A stretch of 17,454 nt of DNA from an uncultured Bacteroidales bacterium (GCA_937901225.1 CALCGX010000108.1:1-17454), one strand, 5' to 3'; shown: positions 1 through 6,835, counted from the first letter of the stretch. Numbers and translations: made by a program. Notes: a model not told the origin generated them from the letters alone.

Positions 1-1
1 G

Positions 2-712
2 CTCTCGATGCACGCCTATGTGGGTGAGTTGGAGCGCACGGCATCGTTCAAGGACAAGGTGCGCAAGAACCCCAACAACGTCAATGCAGGTCTGTTGTGC
101 TATCCCGTGCTGATGGCGTCGGACATTCTGTTGCACCGTGCAACTCGTGTGCCCGTTGGTAAGGATCAGGAGCAGCACTTGGAGCTGACCCGCCTCTACG
201 CTCGTCGTTTCAACTCGATCTATGGCGTTGAGTTCTTCCCCGAGAGCCAGCCCTACAACTTTGGCGAGGAGCTGATCAAGATCCCCGGCCTCGATGGTAG
301 CGGCAAGATGGGTAAGAGCGAGGGTAATGCCATTTACCTTTGCGACGATGAGGCGACTATCAAGAAGAAAGTGATGCGTGCAGTTACCGATGCAGGTCCT
401 ACCATGCTCAACCAAGTGAAACCTGAGCCTATCGAGAACCTCTTTACACTCATGCAACTTGTTTCTACACCAGATACCTACGACTACTTCAACGACCAAT
501 ACAACAATATGGCCATCCGCTATGGTGATATGAAGAAGCAACTTGCTGCGGATATCAACGCCTTTTGTGCACCTATTCGTGAGCGTATTATCGAGTTCCA
601 GAACAACGAAGAATACTTGGCTAAGGTAGCACGCGAGGGTGCTGAGGCTGCTGCGGCTAGTGCAGAGAAGACTATCCGCGAGGTACGCGAGATCATCGGC
701 TTCCGCAACTAA
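2..712 (+). CDS. trpS: Tryptophan--tRNA ligase, C-terminal part (5' end outside window)
   Basis: Cytoplasmic class I aminoacyl-tRNA synthetase that charges tRNA-Trp with tryptophan. The reading frame is open to the left edge, so the N-terminal part of the Rossmann fold with its HIGH-type motif is missing. The visible part carries the family's conserved segments: the NAGLLCYPVLMASDIL helix, VPVGKDQEQHLELTR in the tryptophan pocket region, and the KMSKS-loop segment PGLDGSGKMGKSEGN, followed by the helical anticodon-binding C-terminal half. The loop reads KMGKS rather than KMSKS. About 236 codons are visible of a protein usually 330-360 residues long. The protein ends at IIGFRN with a TAA stop. 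No terminator is visible just after it, so read-through into the small downstream gene is possible. Identity is very secure. Confidence 0.96.
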   Translation, partial: LSMHAYVGELERTASFKDKVRKNPNNVNAGLLCYPVLMASDILLHRATRVPVGKDQEQHLELTRLYARRFNSIYGVEFFPESQPYNFGEELIKIPGLDGSGKMGKSEGNAIYLCDDEATIKKKVMRAVTDAGPTMLNQVKPEPIENLFTLMQLVSTPDTYDYFNDQYNNMAIRYGDMKKQLAADINAFCAPIRERIIEFQNNEEYLAKVAREGAEAAAASAEKTIREVREIIGFRN

Positions 713-749
713 TCGCCTTTGGCATAGGTTTTGCTACAACTCAAGTAAC

Positions 750-785
750 GACCTTAAAGTCCTTAATGACCTTACTGTCCTTACT
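750..785. repeat. Four imperfect 9-bp tandem units in the trpS downstream spacer
   Basis: Consecutive units GACCTTAAA, GTCCTTAAT, GACCTTACT and GTCCTTACT follow a GWCCTTAMW pattern and end three bases before the ATG at 789. This is one of several short arrays in the window with similar organisation but a different unit sequence. Confidence 0.75.
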
Positions 786-788
786 CGT

Positions 789-1049
789 ATGAAACGCTGC
801 ATAATCATATTAACCGTTGGGCTATTGATTCCGAGTCTTGTCGCCTTGTCGCCTCTCGCCTCATCGCCTAACACCCTCCCTTCAGGGAGGGATGGGGTAG
901 GCTTATATACCGATGACTCTTACTATTGGCCATCAGCAGATACGATTGTGCCTGCTGAACCTGTATATGATCGCAATGCCCGCGAGTTTATCTTTTTGGA
1001 AGATACGACACAATATCCCGACACCGTAGTGATGATAATTAAGAATTGA
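789..1049 (+). CDS. Small exported protein of unknown function (86 aa)
   Basis: I cannot name a function. The start at 789 is chosen because it gives a clean N-terminal signal sequence (MKRC, then the hydrophobic stretch IIILTVGLLIPSLVAL); the longer frame would overlap trpS. No lipobox cysteine follows the hydrophobic stretch. The C-terminal half (YYWPSAD, EFIFLEDTTQYPDTVV) looks like a real, possibly conserved, extracytoplasmic peptide. The linker between these halves (roughly residues 15-37) is encoded by an octamer tandem array plus a GC-rich palindrome, and the last codons and stop lie in another array (1037-1064). It sits 14 bp upstream of the outer-membrane protein gene and is probably co-transcribed with it, which suggests an envelope role. 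Real gene likely; function unknown. Confidence 0.55.
   Translation: MKRCIIILTVGLLIPSLVALSPLASSPNTLPSGRDGVGLYTDDSYYWPSADTIVPAEPVYDRNAREFIFLEDTTQYPDTVVMIIKN
832..870. repeat. Octamer tandem array inside the small exported protein gene
   Basis: After CGAG and one base come units CTTGTCGC, CTTGTCGC, CTCTCGC and CTCATCGC, then CTA. The same octamer family, also introduced by CGAG and closed by CTA, lies inside truA at 8209-8247. Confidence 0.75.
874..891. repeat. GC-rich perfect palindrome inside a coding sequence
   Basis: CCCTCCC, loop TTCA, GGGAGGG: a 7-bp perfect stem followed by ATGGGGTAGG. It abuts the octamer array and is translated as part of the linker of the small exported protein. It resembles a REP-like dispersed palindromic element, but only one copy is seen in this window. 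Confidence 0.6.
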
Positions 1050-1064
1050 GAATTTTGAATTAGG
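1037..1064. repeat. Four 7-bp units spanning a stop and a start codon
   Basis: Units AATTAAG, AATTGAG, AATTTTG and AATTAGG. The TGA stop of the upstream gene (1047-1049) lies inside the second unit, and the last G of the fourth unit is the first base of the GTG start of the next gene. Confidence 0.7.
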
Positions 1065-2485
1065 TGAAACGATATGCCTACATATTGAGTCTTTGCTGTT
1101 GGTGGCTTCTTCTTGGTTCGACACTAAGAGCACAGGATGTGCAGCGCTTTTCTGAGCGTCAAATCATCGGTACGGCTCGCTATGTGGGTATGGGAGGGGC
1201 GATGACGGCAATCGGTGGTGACCCATCGGCGGTGTTGGACAACCCTGCTGGATTGGGATTATATCGTCGTAGTGAGATAGCATTAACCATTGACGAAACA
1301 ATAGATCGTACACAGCAGGTGGGTAGCAAGGATAGATATCAACGTGCCCGCTTTGCAGCGCCACACGTATCTGCCATTTGGGCATGGGGAAATCCAAGCA
1401 AACAACGTGGCATGATTTACAATAATTTTATGTTTACGGTCAATCGCCTTGCTAATTTCAATCGTGATATTCTCGTAGAGGGCAAGGACTTTGGAATGGT
1501 ATCTACTATCTGCAATATTACCAATGATATGGGAGGCATCGCAGAGGAGAACTTGCAAGATAAGCCATGGGATAATGCTGAAATAGGGTGGTTGAGTATT
1601 CTTGGCTATGAGGCTTACCTTATTAATCCTATGGATAATAGTCAATGGGAGCCCGCTGTGAATCTGACCAGTGGCTCGTTATCAATCTCTGAATCGGGCA
1701 GCTATGACCAATATACCTTATCTTGGGCAAGCAATATCAGCAATCAATGGTATGTGGGCGTGAATTTGAATATACCCACATTGAGTTATACTAAAAATGT
1801 TTCTTTGCTCGAGACAGACCGCATCAATTCGGCAGAATTGAAATCATTGTATCATCTATCTGGGGTGGGAGTGAGTGGTTCTATCGGTTTGATTTATAGA
1901 CCAATCCAAGCCATACGTGTGGGTGCTTCTTTCCAAACGCCGACCATGCTGAGTCTTTCCGTGCAGACGGAAGGCGATATGTATAGTAATATAGCAGGGC
2001 AAAAATACGAAGTCTTGACTCCTGCTAGTGGCGTGATGTCCACAGAAATGGTATCGCCTATGCGCACGAGTGTGAGTGTGGCAGGTCAGTTGGGTAGTTT
2101 AGGGCTATTGGCGCTGCAATACGATTATGCCCATTCTTCGGAGATGGAAGATGTGCATACCCTGCGTGTTGGCGTAGAAGTACAGGCATATCGCGGATTG
2201 TTCCTCAATGCAGGTTATGTATATGAATCATCGTTTATGAAAGAAGACCCGATATGGTTATTGGGCTATAATGAGATTCGTACAGATATGGATTATCGCT
2301 ATACTGCTTCGTCACAATATGCTAGTGCGGGTATTGGTTATCGTAGCCATGTAGTGATCGCTCAATTGGCATACCAGTATCGTTGGCAAACGATTCGTCA
2401 ATATGCCTCTGAAGTACAAGCATTTCCGCTGGAGATTGGCACACAAACCCATCGGATTGTTGCTACTTTGGCATGGAGATTTTAG
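1064..2485 (+). CDS. Outer-membrane beta-barrel protein, OmpP1/FadL-like (PorV-type) family
   Basis: The protein has 473 residues and a signal peptide (MKRYAYILSL, hydrophobic core, cleavage expected after LRAQ). The mature N-terminus contains GTARYVGMGGAM, GGDPSAVLDNPAGLG and YRRSEIALT, the pattern of Bacteroidota OmpP1/FadL-like and PorV-like 14-strand barrels. The rest shows alternating amphipathic strands typical of barrels and ends in an aromatic residue (VATLAWRF), as expected for BAM-dependent insertion. GTG at 1064 is the only start that preserves the signal peptide. It follows the small exported protein gene by 14 bp and probably shares its transcript. FadL relatives transport hydrophobic compounds, but no substrate can be read here; a structural or secretion-related role is equally possible. 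Confidence 0.8.
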   Translation: MKRYAYILSLCCWWLLLGSTLRAQDVQRFSERQIIGTARYVGMGGAMTAIGGDPSAVLDNPAGLGLYRRSEIALTIDETIDRTQQVGSKDRYQRARFAAPHVSAIWAWGNPSKQRGMIYNNFMFTVNRLANFNRDILVEGKDFGMVSTICNITNDMGGIAEENLQDKPWDNAEIGWLSILGYEAYLINPMDNSQWEPAVNLTSGSLSISESGSYDQYTLSWASNISNQWYVGVNLNIPTLSYTKNVSLLETDRINSAELKSLYHLSGVGVSGSIGLIYRPIQAIRVGASFQTPTMLSLSVQTEGDMYSNIAGQKYEVLTPASGVMSTEMVSPMRTSVSVAGQLGSLGLLALQYDYAHSSEMEDVHTLRVGVEVQAYRGLFLNAGYVYESSFMKEDPIWLLGYNEIRTDMDYRYTASSQYASAGIGYRSHVVIAQLAYQYRWQTIRQYASEVQAFPLEIGTQTHRIVATLAWRF

Positions 2486-2540
2486 ATATTTGAAATAGCG
2501 AAGCGTGAAATCTTTAATTTTTTTTATGCTTCACTATCCT

Positions 2541-2570
2541 TTGGCACAGAAATTGTAAAGAAGTATAAAG
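2541..2570 (+). promoter_or_regulatory. Promoter candidate for the 6S-like RNA (two readings)
   Basis: Reading 1: TTG at 2541-2543, 20 bp, then TATAAAG at 2564-2570, a partial match to the Bacteroidota -33/-7 pattern. It would place the transcript start near 2577-2584, just where the RNA's terminal stem begins. Reading 2: TGGCAC-N5-TTGTA at 2542-2557 resembles a sigma-54 -24/-12 element with correct GG-to-GC spacing but GT in place of GC. Reading 1 fits the RNA 5' end better. Confidence 0.45.
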
Positions 2571-2583
2571 CGATCTTAAATAT

Positions 2584-2783
2584 ATTGTTGCATTGCTTAG
2601 AGACCGGAAAACTCAACAATTTTTATCTTACGAGGTAGGTGCTTTTCTAATGGCGTGCTAATACTCTGCGCGGTGACCGACATTTGTCGTAGCGATGAGG
2701 TAGTTAGATTACAAAGGGTCTGTACCCCTCAAATCCTGTTTTATAGGAGTTTTCTCGAGTAAAAGCAATGCAGCAATTTTTTT
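2584..2783 (+). ncRNA. Candidate 6S-like structured RNA (about 200 nt)
   Basis: The gene-free stretch 2486-2811 holds an extended irregular hairpin, paired by eye. The terminal stem has 15 bp: 2584-2598 with 2763-2777, one G-U pair. The next stem has 8 bp: 2607-2614 with 2747-2754. Then comes an open, nearly symmetric bubble (2615-2631 against 2731-2746, 17 and 16 nt). A third stem pairs 2632-2642 with 2722-2730 and has a two-base bulge. An apical arm includes 2658-2661 with 2704-2707 and the hairpin CGAC-ATTT-GTCG at 2678-2689. A run of seven T (2777-2783) follows the terminal stem, as in intrinsic termination. Length, long-range closing stem and large central bubble match 6S RNA, which mimics an open promoter and binds housekeeping RNA polymerase. 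No open reading frame competes. The next gene starts 28 bp later. The fold is convincing; the 6S label is inference. Confidence 0.6.
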
Positions 2784-2811
2784 ATGTAAGCGAAGTAAGT
2801 AGTTAGTAATT

Positions 2812-3480
2812 ATGAAGCAGAACAAAGCATATTTCTTTGATATGGATGGGGTATTGTTCGACTCAATGCCTCATCATGCGATTGCATGGGAAGAAGTGAT
2901 GAAAGCACACGGGATTCCGTTTACAGCTCGCGATTGTTATATCAACGAAGGTCGCACGGGTGAATCGGTCATTCGTGAGGCTTTCCAACAGACTGTTGGT
3001 AGAGATGCAACTTCAGATGAAGTAAAGACGATTTATGCAGAGAAGTCTGCATACTATCACCGATTGATCAATACCGCTACGCCTACTATTCCTGGTGTAG
3101 CCGAGGTGTTGCAGTATGTTAAAGAATCGGGCAGTCAAATTTGGGTGGTTACAGGCTCTGGTATGCGAACATTGTTGGATAGTCTAAATACGGTATTTCC
3201 ATCTATCTTTCAGCAAGATAGAATGATTACTGCTTTTGATGTTACGCACGGAAAACCCGATCCAGAACCCTATCTAAAAGCGTGGGAACGTTCAGGACTT
3301 AAAAAAGAGCAATGCTTTGTTATTGAGAATGCACCCTTGGGTATTCGCTCTGGTAAAGCAGCAGGATTGACTGTTTATGCCGTGAATACGGGTATATTAA
3401 CCAAAGAAGATTTATCTCAAGCAGACCAAGTATTTAATAACATGACCGAACTGCTTGCTTTCTTGCAAGAAGACAGTTAA
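2812..3480 (+). CDS. HAD-superfamily phosphatase / beta-phosphoglucomutase-like hydrolase
   Basis: Cytoplasmic 222-residue HAD enzyme of the cap-containing subfamily that hydrolyses small phosphorylated metabolites, often sugar phosphates. Motif I is FFDMDGVLFDS, with nucleophile Asp10 and acid/base Asp12. A helical cap follows (about residues 18-85). Motif II is WVVTGSG (about 116), motif III is THGKPDPEPY with the conserved Lys (about 144-153), and motif IV is VIENAPLGIRSGKAAGL, where Glu-Asn replaces the more usual Glu-Asp. ATG at 2812 gives the normal distance to motif I. It starts 28 bp after the T-tract of the candidate 6S-like RNA and has no obvious promoter of its own, so it may depend on read-through. 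The substrate cannot be assigned from sequence. Confidence 0.88.
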   Translation: MKQNKAYFFDMDGVLFDSMPHHAIAWEEVMKAHGIPFTARDCYINEGRTGESVIREAFQQTVGRDATSDEVKTIYAEKSAYYHRLINTATPTIPGVAEVLQYVKESGSQIWVVTGSGMRTLLDSLNTVFPSIFQQDRMITAFDVTHGKPDPEPYLKAWERSGLKKEQCFVIENAPLGIRSGKAAGLTVYAVNTGILTKEDLSQADQVFNNMTELLAFLQEDS

Positions 3481-3545
3481 TCGTGTATCTGTCTCTTCCT
3501 CCTACCTTCTGCATGCTTCTTTCCGCTTTCTTTCTCGATACCACC

Positions 3546-3600
3546 TCAATACCATTTCATTACCACTCCATTACCATCCTGTACTTTCCCCGTACTTTCC
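3546..3600. repeat. Five 11-bp units upstream of the TPR-HTH regulator promoter
   Basis: Three units of the YCAWTACCAYY type (TCAATACCATT, TCATTACCACT, CCATTACCATC) are followed by two units CTGTACTTTCC and CCGTACTTTCC. All five are exactly 11 bp, about one helical turn, and they end 30 bp before the -33 element at 3631. The heptamer ATTACCA occurs at 3559-3565 and 3570-3576. Confidence 0.75.
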
Positions 3601-3630
3601 AACTAATTTTTATATTTTTTGTATTTCCTC

Positions 3631-3661
3631 TTGCTCAATCCAAAATAATTCTGTACCTTTG
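3631..3661 (+). promoter_or_regulatory. Bacteroidota-type promoter of the TPR-HTH regulator
   Basis: TTG at 3631-3633, 20 bp, then TACCTTTG at 3654-3661, an exact TAnnTTTG match. The predicted transcript start (about 3665-3669) falls within a few bases of the ATG at 3670, implying a leaderless or nearly leaderless mRNA. Confidence 0.8.
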
Positions 3662-3669
3662 TCTGCGAT

Positions 3670-5163
3670 ATGAGAAAAGCGTTAGCATATCTAATCTATC
3701 AGGCATACCAAGCAGTCTCTGTGTTCGGATTGCTGTGTGTTATGATGTGCGCATTTACTTCTTGTCATTGGCAGGAAGCAAAAGAGGTCATTGCCACAGC
3801 AGATAGTTTGAATCAAACGGAGCATGTGATATACAATGATACCGCAGCATTGAGCAAAACCATCCACCGCTTGGATAATCCATTTGGCAGGGTGCTAATG
3901 CCAAATACTTTGGGCAAAGCATATTACTACATGGGGCGGAACTTAGAGGATTATCACCAACAAATAGCAGAAGCAGCAGAATGTTATATCGCAGCAGACC
4001 GCTTGCAGATTGATGACCCTATATACAGAGGGCGAATAAATTCGTGCATGGGGTATATCTGCGCACAAAACAATAGTGATAGTTTGGCATTAATTTTCTA
4101 TGATCGTGCAAGCGAAGATTTCAAGGAGAGCGGGAACGAAGGACGATATGCACATAGTGTGTTGGATAGAATAGAGTTCAATGTCAAACTTCATAATTAT
4201 ATTGTTGCAGATAGTCTTTTACAAATAGCCCAGACCTATTCGTTGGATAGTGCTTACCGAGCTCGTTATTATGAAACAAAAGGACTGTATTTCTACGAAC
4301 AGCAACAATACGATTCAGCATTGGTGTATTTTCATAAAGGATTGAATTATTGGGAAAGTGAGAGAGAGAAGTTGTATAGTTATCTAAAACTAGTGCAGGT
4401 ATATTTAATGCTCAATATTTTTGACAATGCTTTGCCTTATGCCCGATTAATTATTAAAAACTCTAATAATCCAAATTATTTGGTCAATGCTTACTATTGT
4501 CTGCTTCTTGACGCAAAGGCTAAACAGAATGCTGATCTTTTAAGCAAATATTCTCATGCTCGTGAGGATGCTAATAGAATGTTAAATAAGAATATGAGTA
4601 ACTATGCCGAGGCATCACCTATATTAGAAGAGTATATACATAATCCTCACCCATGGCGTTGGGTGTGGATTGTGATGTGTGCCTTTGCTAGTTTGTGTAT
4701 CGTATTAATTGTAGGCATTGTTCTTTATCGTAGATTTGCAATGGCACAAATACATGTTTCTAACGAACAAATTGATAGTTTGTCTGTACAAGTGAAGGAG
4801 CAAGCGGGTGAAATTCACAAGCATACTATGCTGCATTATTACGATGAACGTTTGGATAAAATCCGTCGAAAATATCCTAAGCCACTCTCCAGTTGGAATA
4901 AATATGATCAGTTAAAAAAAGATATTAATCCATATCTTAAAAATTGGATTATTGCTTTGGAGAAATTAAACTTAACTCAACGAGAAAATGTATTTTGCGT
5001 GCTGAGTTTTATCTATCCGCAAATGGCTATGGAAGACCTTGCTAGTAGCATGTGCATTACTAAATCGGCACTCATGGTTCGTAAAACTCGTATGACCCAA
5101 AAGCTAGGTATAACTTCAGCCCAATTAGGTGATTTCTTGTATAACCTATCTCCTATCAATTAA
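3670..5163 (+). CDS. Membrane-anchored TPR sensor with C-terminal LuxR-like helix-turn-helix
   Basis: A 497-residue one-component regulator. Residues 1-31 form a signal sequence ending in AFTSC, a plausible but non-canonical lipobox with Cys32. Residues about 75-310 are helical TPR-like repeats (for example GKAYYYMGRN and KGLYFYEQQQYDSALVYF), expected in the periplasm. A single transmembrane helix covers about 329-353 and is followed by YRRF, placing the C-terminus in the cytoplasm. A short coiled coil (about 363-383) leads to a DNA-binding domain at about 434-482, where LTQREN, AMEDLASSMCITKSALMVR and TQKLGI resemble the LuxR/GerE helix-turn-helix. Proteins of this design are common in Bacteroidales and are presumed to pass a periplasmic signal straight to DNA. 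It has its own promoter and lies just upstream of an operon of three exported proteins, its most likely target. The signal is unknown. ATG at 3670 is kept because it gives the charged signal-peptide start. Confidence 0.82.
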   Translation: MRKALAYLIYQAYQAVSVFGLLCVMMCAFTSCHWQEAKEVIATADSLNQTEHVIYNDTAALSKTIHRLDNPFGRVLMPNTLGKAYYYMGRNLEDYHQQIAEAAECYIAADRLQIDDPIYRGRINSCMGYICAQNNSDSLALIFYDRASEDFKESGNEGRYAHSVLDRIEFNVKLHNYIVADSLLQIAQTYSLDSAYRARYYETKGLYFYEQQQYDSALVYFHKGLNYWESEREKLYSYLKLVQVYLMLNIFDNALPYARLIIKNSNNPNYLVNAYYCLLLDAKAKQNADLLSKYSHAREDANRMLNKNMSNYAEASPILEEYIHNPHPWRWVWIVMCAFASLCIVLIVGIVLYRRFAMAQIHVSNEQIDSLSVQVKEQAGEIHKHTMLHYYDERLDKIRRKYPKPLSSWNKYDQLKKDINPYLKNWIIALEKLNLTQRENVFCVLSFIYPQMAMEDLASSMCITKSALMVRKTRMTQKLGITSAQLGDFLYNLSPIN

Positions 5164-5197
5164 TTGCACAACTTATCAAATTAGTTTTATAATACAC

Positions 5198-5220
5198 TGG
5201 TAATCAATTAAATATTACCA
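5198..5220. promoter_or_regulatory. Dyad upstream of the exported-protein operon: candidate operator
   Basis: Perfect inverted repeat TGGTAAT-N9-ATTACCA, ending 29 bp before the -33 element at 5250, a position suited to an activator. The half-site ATTACCA also occurs twice, 11 bp apart, upstream of the regulator gene. It could alternatively be a weak hairpin after the regulator, but no T-tract follows. Confidence 0.45.
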
Positions 5221-5249
5221 CACAAAACCTTATCAAAATCTATTTTCTA

Positions 5250-5280
5250 TTGTACACTTCATTATATTGTTGTACCTTTG
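5250..5280 (+). promoter_or_regulatory. Promoter of the three-gene exported-protein operon
   Basis: TTG at 5250-5252, 20 bp, then TACCTTTG at 5273-5280. Transcription would start near 5285-5288, giving a leader of about 20 nt to the ATG at 5308. This separates the operon from the upstream regulator. Confidence 0.82.
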
Positions 5281-5307
5281 CAGAAAATTTTTAAAATCAA
5301 CAATATT

Positions 5308-5679
5308 ATGAAGAAAGCATTTATCATTGCATTGTTCATACTAGGTATCTACAATGCATCCGCGTTCGCCATGGTGCAAGAAATTCTCTTAGCAGAAATG
5401 TATTCTATGACCCCATTTGATGATGCGATGAATGAATCAAACGGCGGAAGACCTAACCCTAATCGATTTCATGCTTTTATTGATGGTAACCATCTATCCG
5501 TAGGCGCGGATACAGATGCGCCTGCGTATGTGGAAATTATTGACCAAGAAACTGGAGAAGTGGTGGTAGAAGAAGAGTTTTTAGATAAAACTGAAACTAC
5601 CATTAATCAAGCAGGTTCGTATATCGTACAAATCTATTCTGCAAACACCGTCGTAACTGGCGAGTTTGAGGTAGAATAA
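5308..5679 (+). CDS. Small secreted beta-rich protein, DUF3244-like
   Basis: A 123-residue exported protein. ATG at 5308 is chosen because it starts a typical signal peptide (MKKAFIIALFILGIYNASA, cleavage near residue 19) and lies after the promoter; an upstream in-frame TTG would fall inside the promoter. After a low-complexity linker (about 22-52), residues 53-123 look like one immunoglobulin-like beta sandwich: RFHAFIDGNHLSVG, AYVEIIDQETGEVV, AGSYIVQIYSANTVVTGEFEVE. This layout resembles the small Bacteroides secreted DUF3244-type proteins and is also reminiscent of C-terminal sorting-type domains. No catalytic motif is seen. It is the first gene of a three-gene operon next to a TPR-HTH regulator, and is presumably a periplasmic or surface effector or ligand. 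Family is tentative; function unknown. Confidence 0.68.
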   Translation: MKKAFIIALFILGIYNASAFAMVQEILLAEMYSMTPFDDAMNESNGGRPNPNRFHAFIDGNHLSVGADTDAPAYVEIIDQETGEVVVEEEFLDKTETTINQAGSYIVQIYSANTVVTGEFEVE

Positions 5680-5713
5680 ATAACCCGTAATATTAATTTA
5701 AAAAAGCATTTTT

Positions 5714-6802
5714 ATGAAAAATTTAACAAAACAAATCTTCGCTAGTATAATCATGGCATGCAGTTTGTTGGCATGTAGTCCTACAAATGATCTTATTAAT
5801 GACACCGAAGAAGAAGCGATGGTTGGCAAACCAATGAGACGCTCAGCAGGAGGTAACATCGCAAATGCATTAACATTTGATTCAATAGCGCAAGCTGATG
5901 CCATGCTGGAGGCAATGCAAGCTGTTGATGATGCAGAGACATTTTATAATACTTACCTTAGTAACAATGTCAACAACAAGTATCTTAATTCCATTTATGA
6001 ATATATGAGCATCATAGAAGCTATTGAAGAAGGGGATTCCGTTAATGCAATGTTTGCATTTGAGGCCCTTCGAGATAGCATGTTTAATGTTTATATAGAA
6101 GGTAATGATACCATTGCAGAGCCATTAGCTAATTTTGACTATCGTTGTCTTGTAAATGATGATAATGTTTTTGTCGTAGATGATAGGGTATATCATTTAT
6201 TTGATACGATATTCATTACATGTCCTGTTGATCGACATGCTGAACTGTTAGAGATTGCAAAGAATCGAATGCGATTTGCAATGTTAGTTGCAGAGTTAAA
6301 AGCCGAGAAAATACAGTTTGATAGTACAATGATTAAAGAAAGAGGGATATATGCCAATTCCCTTATTCCAGATTTAGGGATTGTTTATGTTTACGAACCA
6401 ACTAGTGGTATTCATGAGTTGAATTATGAAAAAACTGTTGGTAAACATCGTATGCGAGTTTCTATCAATGCATCAGAAAATTATGTTCGTTTTTACAGAA
6501 GACACGATTTTAAAACTAAATATCAAATAAGAAGTCATAATAAATGGGCTGGCATATGGTGGATAAAAAATGAGCAATTGAATATTGATATAGAGTATTT
6601 AGTGGAATATTCAATACAATTCGATATGATACTATTAGGGGTAGATCATGATTATACAACCAGAGGTTTATATCCGTCTTATACAAAGCCACGATCAATA
6701 GGGTTTACTGATGAAATCTATATTCATACATATGGTATAACTAATGTAGATTTTACTATCTCTAATCAGTATATGACTATTACCGAAGAGAATAGAAAAT
6801 AA
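5714..6802 (+). CDS. Lipoprotein of unknown function (362 aa)
   Basis: Function not recognised. The N-terminus is a lipoprotein signal (MKNLTKQIF, then LLAC with the lipidated residue at Cys21). Residues about 22-160 are acidic and mostly helical (Ser/Asp/Glu-rich, for example SIIEAIEEGDSVNAMFAFEALRD). Residues about 160-362 look beta-rich and aromatic (FVVDDRVYHLFDTIFITCP, NYVRFYRRHDFKTKYQ, GIWWIKNEQLNIDIEY). The general plan matches many Bacteroidales envelope lipoproteins with uncharacterised domains. It follows the small secreted protein by 34 bp and precedes a second lipoprotein by 33 bp, so the three are almost certainly one transcript. The codons are AT-rich compared with flanking housekeeping genes (a 60-bp sample at 6541-6600 has 18 G+C). 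Signs of recent acquisition are only compositional. Confidence 0.75.
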   Translation: MKNLTKQIFASIIMACSLLACSPTNDLINDTEEEAMVGKPMRRSAGGNIANALTFDSIAQADAMLEAMQAVDDAETFYNTYLSNNVNNKYLNSIYEYMSIIEAIEEGDSVNAMFAFEALRDSMFNVYIEGNDTIAEPLANFDYRCLVNDDNVFVVDDRVYHLFDTIFITCPVDRHAELLEIAKNRMRFAMLVAELKAEKIQFDSTMIKERGIYANSLIPDLGIVYVYEPTSGIHELNYEKTVGKHRMRVSINASENYVRFYRRHDFKTKYQIRSHNKWAGIWWIKNEQLNIDIEYLVEYSIQFDMILLGVDHDYTTRGLYPSYTKPRSIGFTDEIYIHTYGITNVDFTISNQYMTITEENRK

Positions 6803-6835
6803 CATACAAAAACAACATTAAAAAATTATTCCATT

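Noticed and set aside
335..342. TACCTTTG match inside trpS (also one inside the M20 gene near 15130)
   Set aside because: Only the 8-base -7 element matches, within codons of conserved genes. No gene start lies downstream, so it is treated as chance.
2494..2537. Possible terminator after the barrel protein gene
   Set aside because: ATAGCGAAGC and GCTTCACTAT pair with one mismatch, but the T-run is inside the large loop rather than after the stem, so it does not have intrinsic terminator form.
3546..3600. CRISPR-like appearance of the regularly spaced repeats
   Set aside because: The units are directly adjacent 11-mers without spacers and no cas genes are present.
3483..3806. Frames covering the spacer between the HAD gene and the regulator
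   Set aside because: They translate the 11-bp tandem array and the promoter, then run out of frame into the regulator gene. The regulator's own frame has clear domains.
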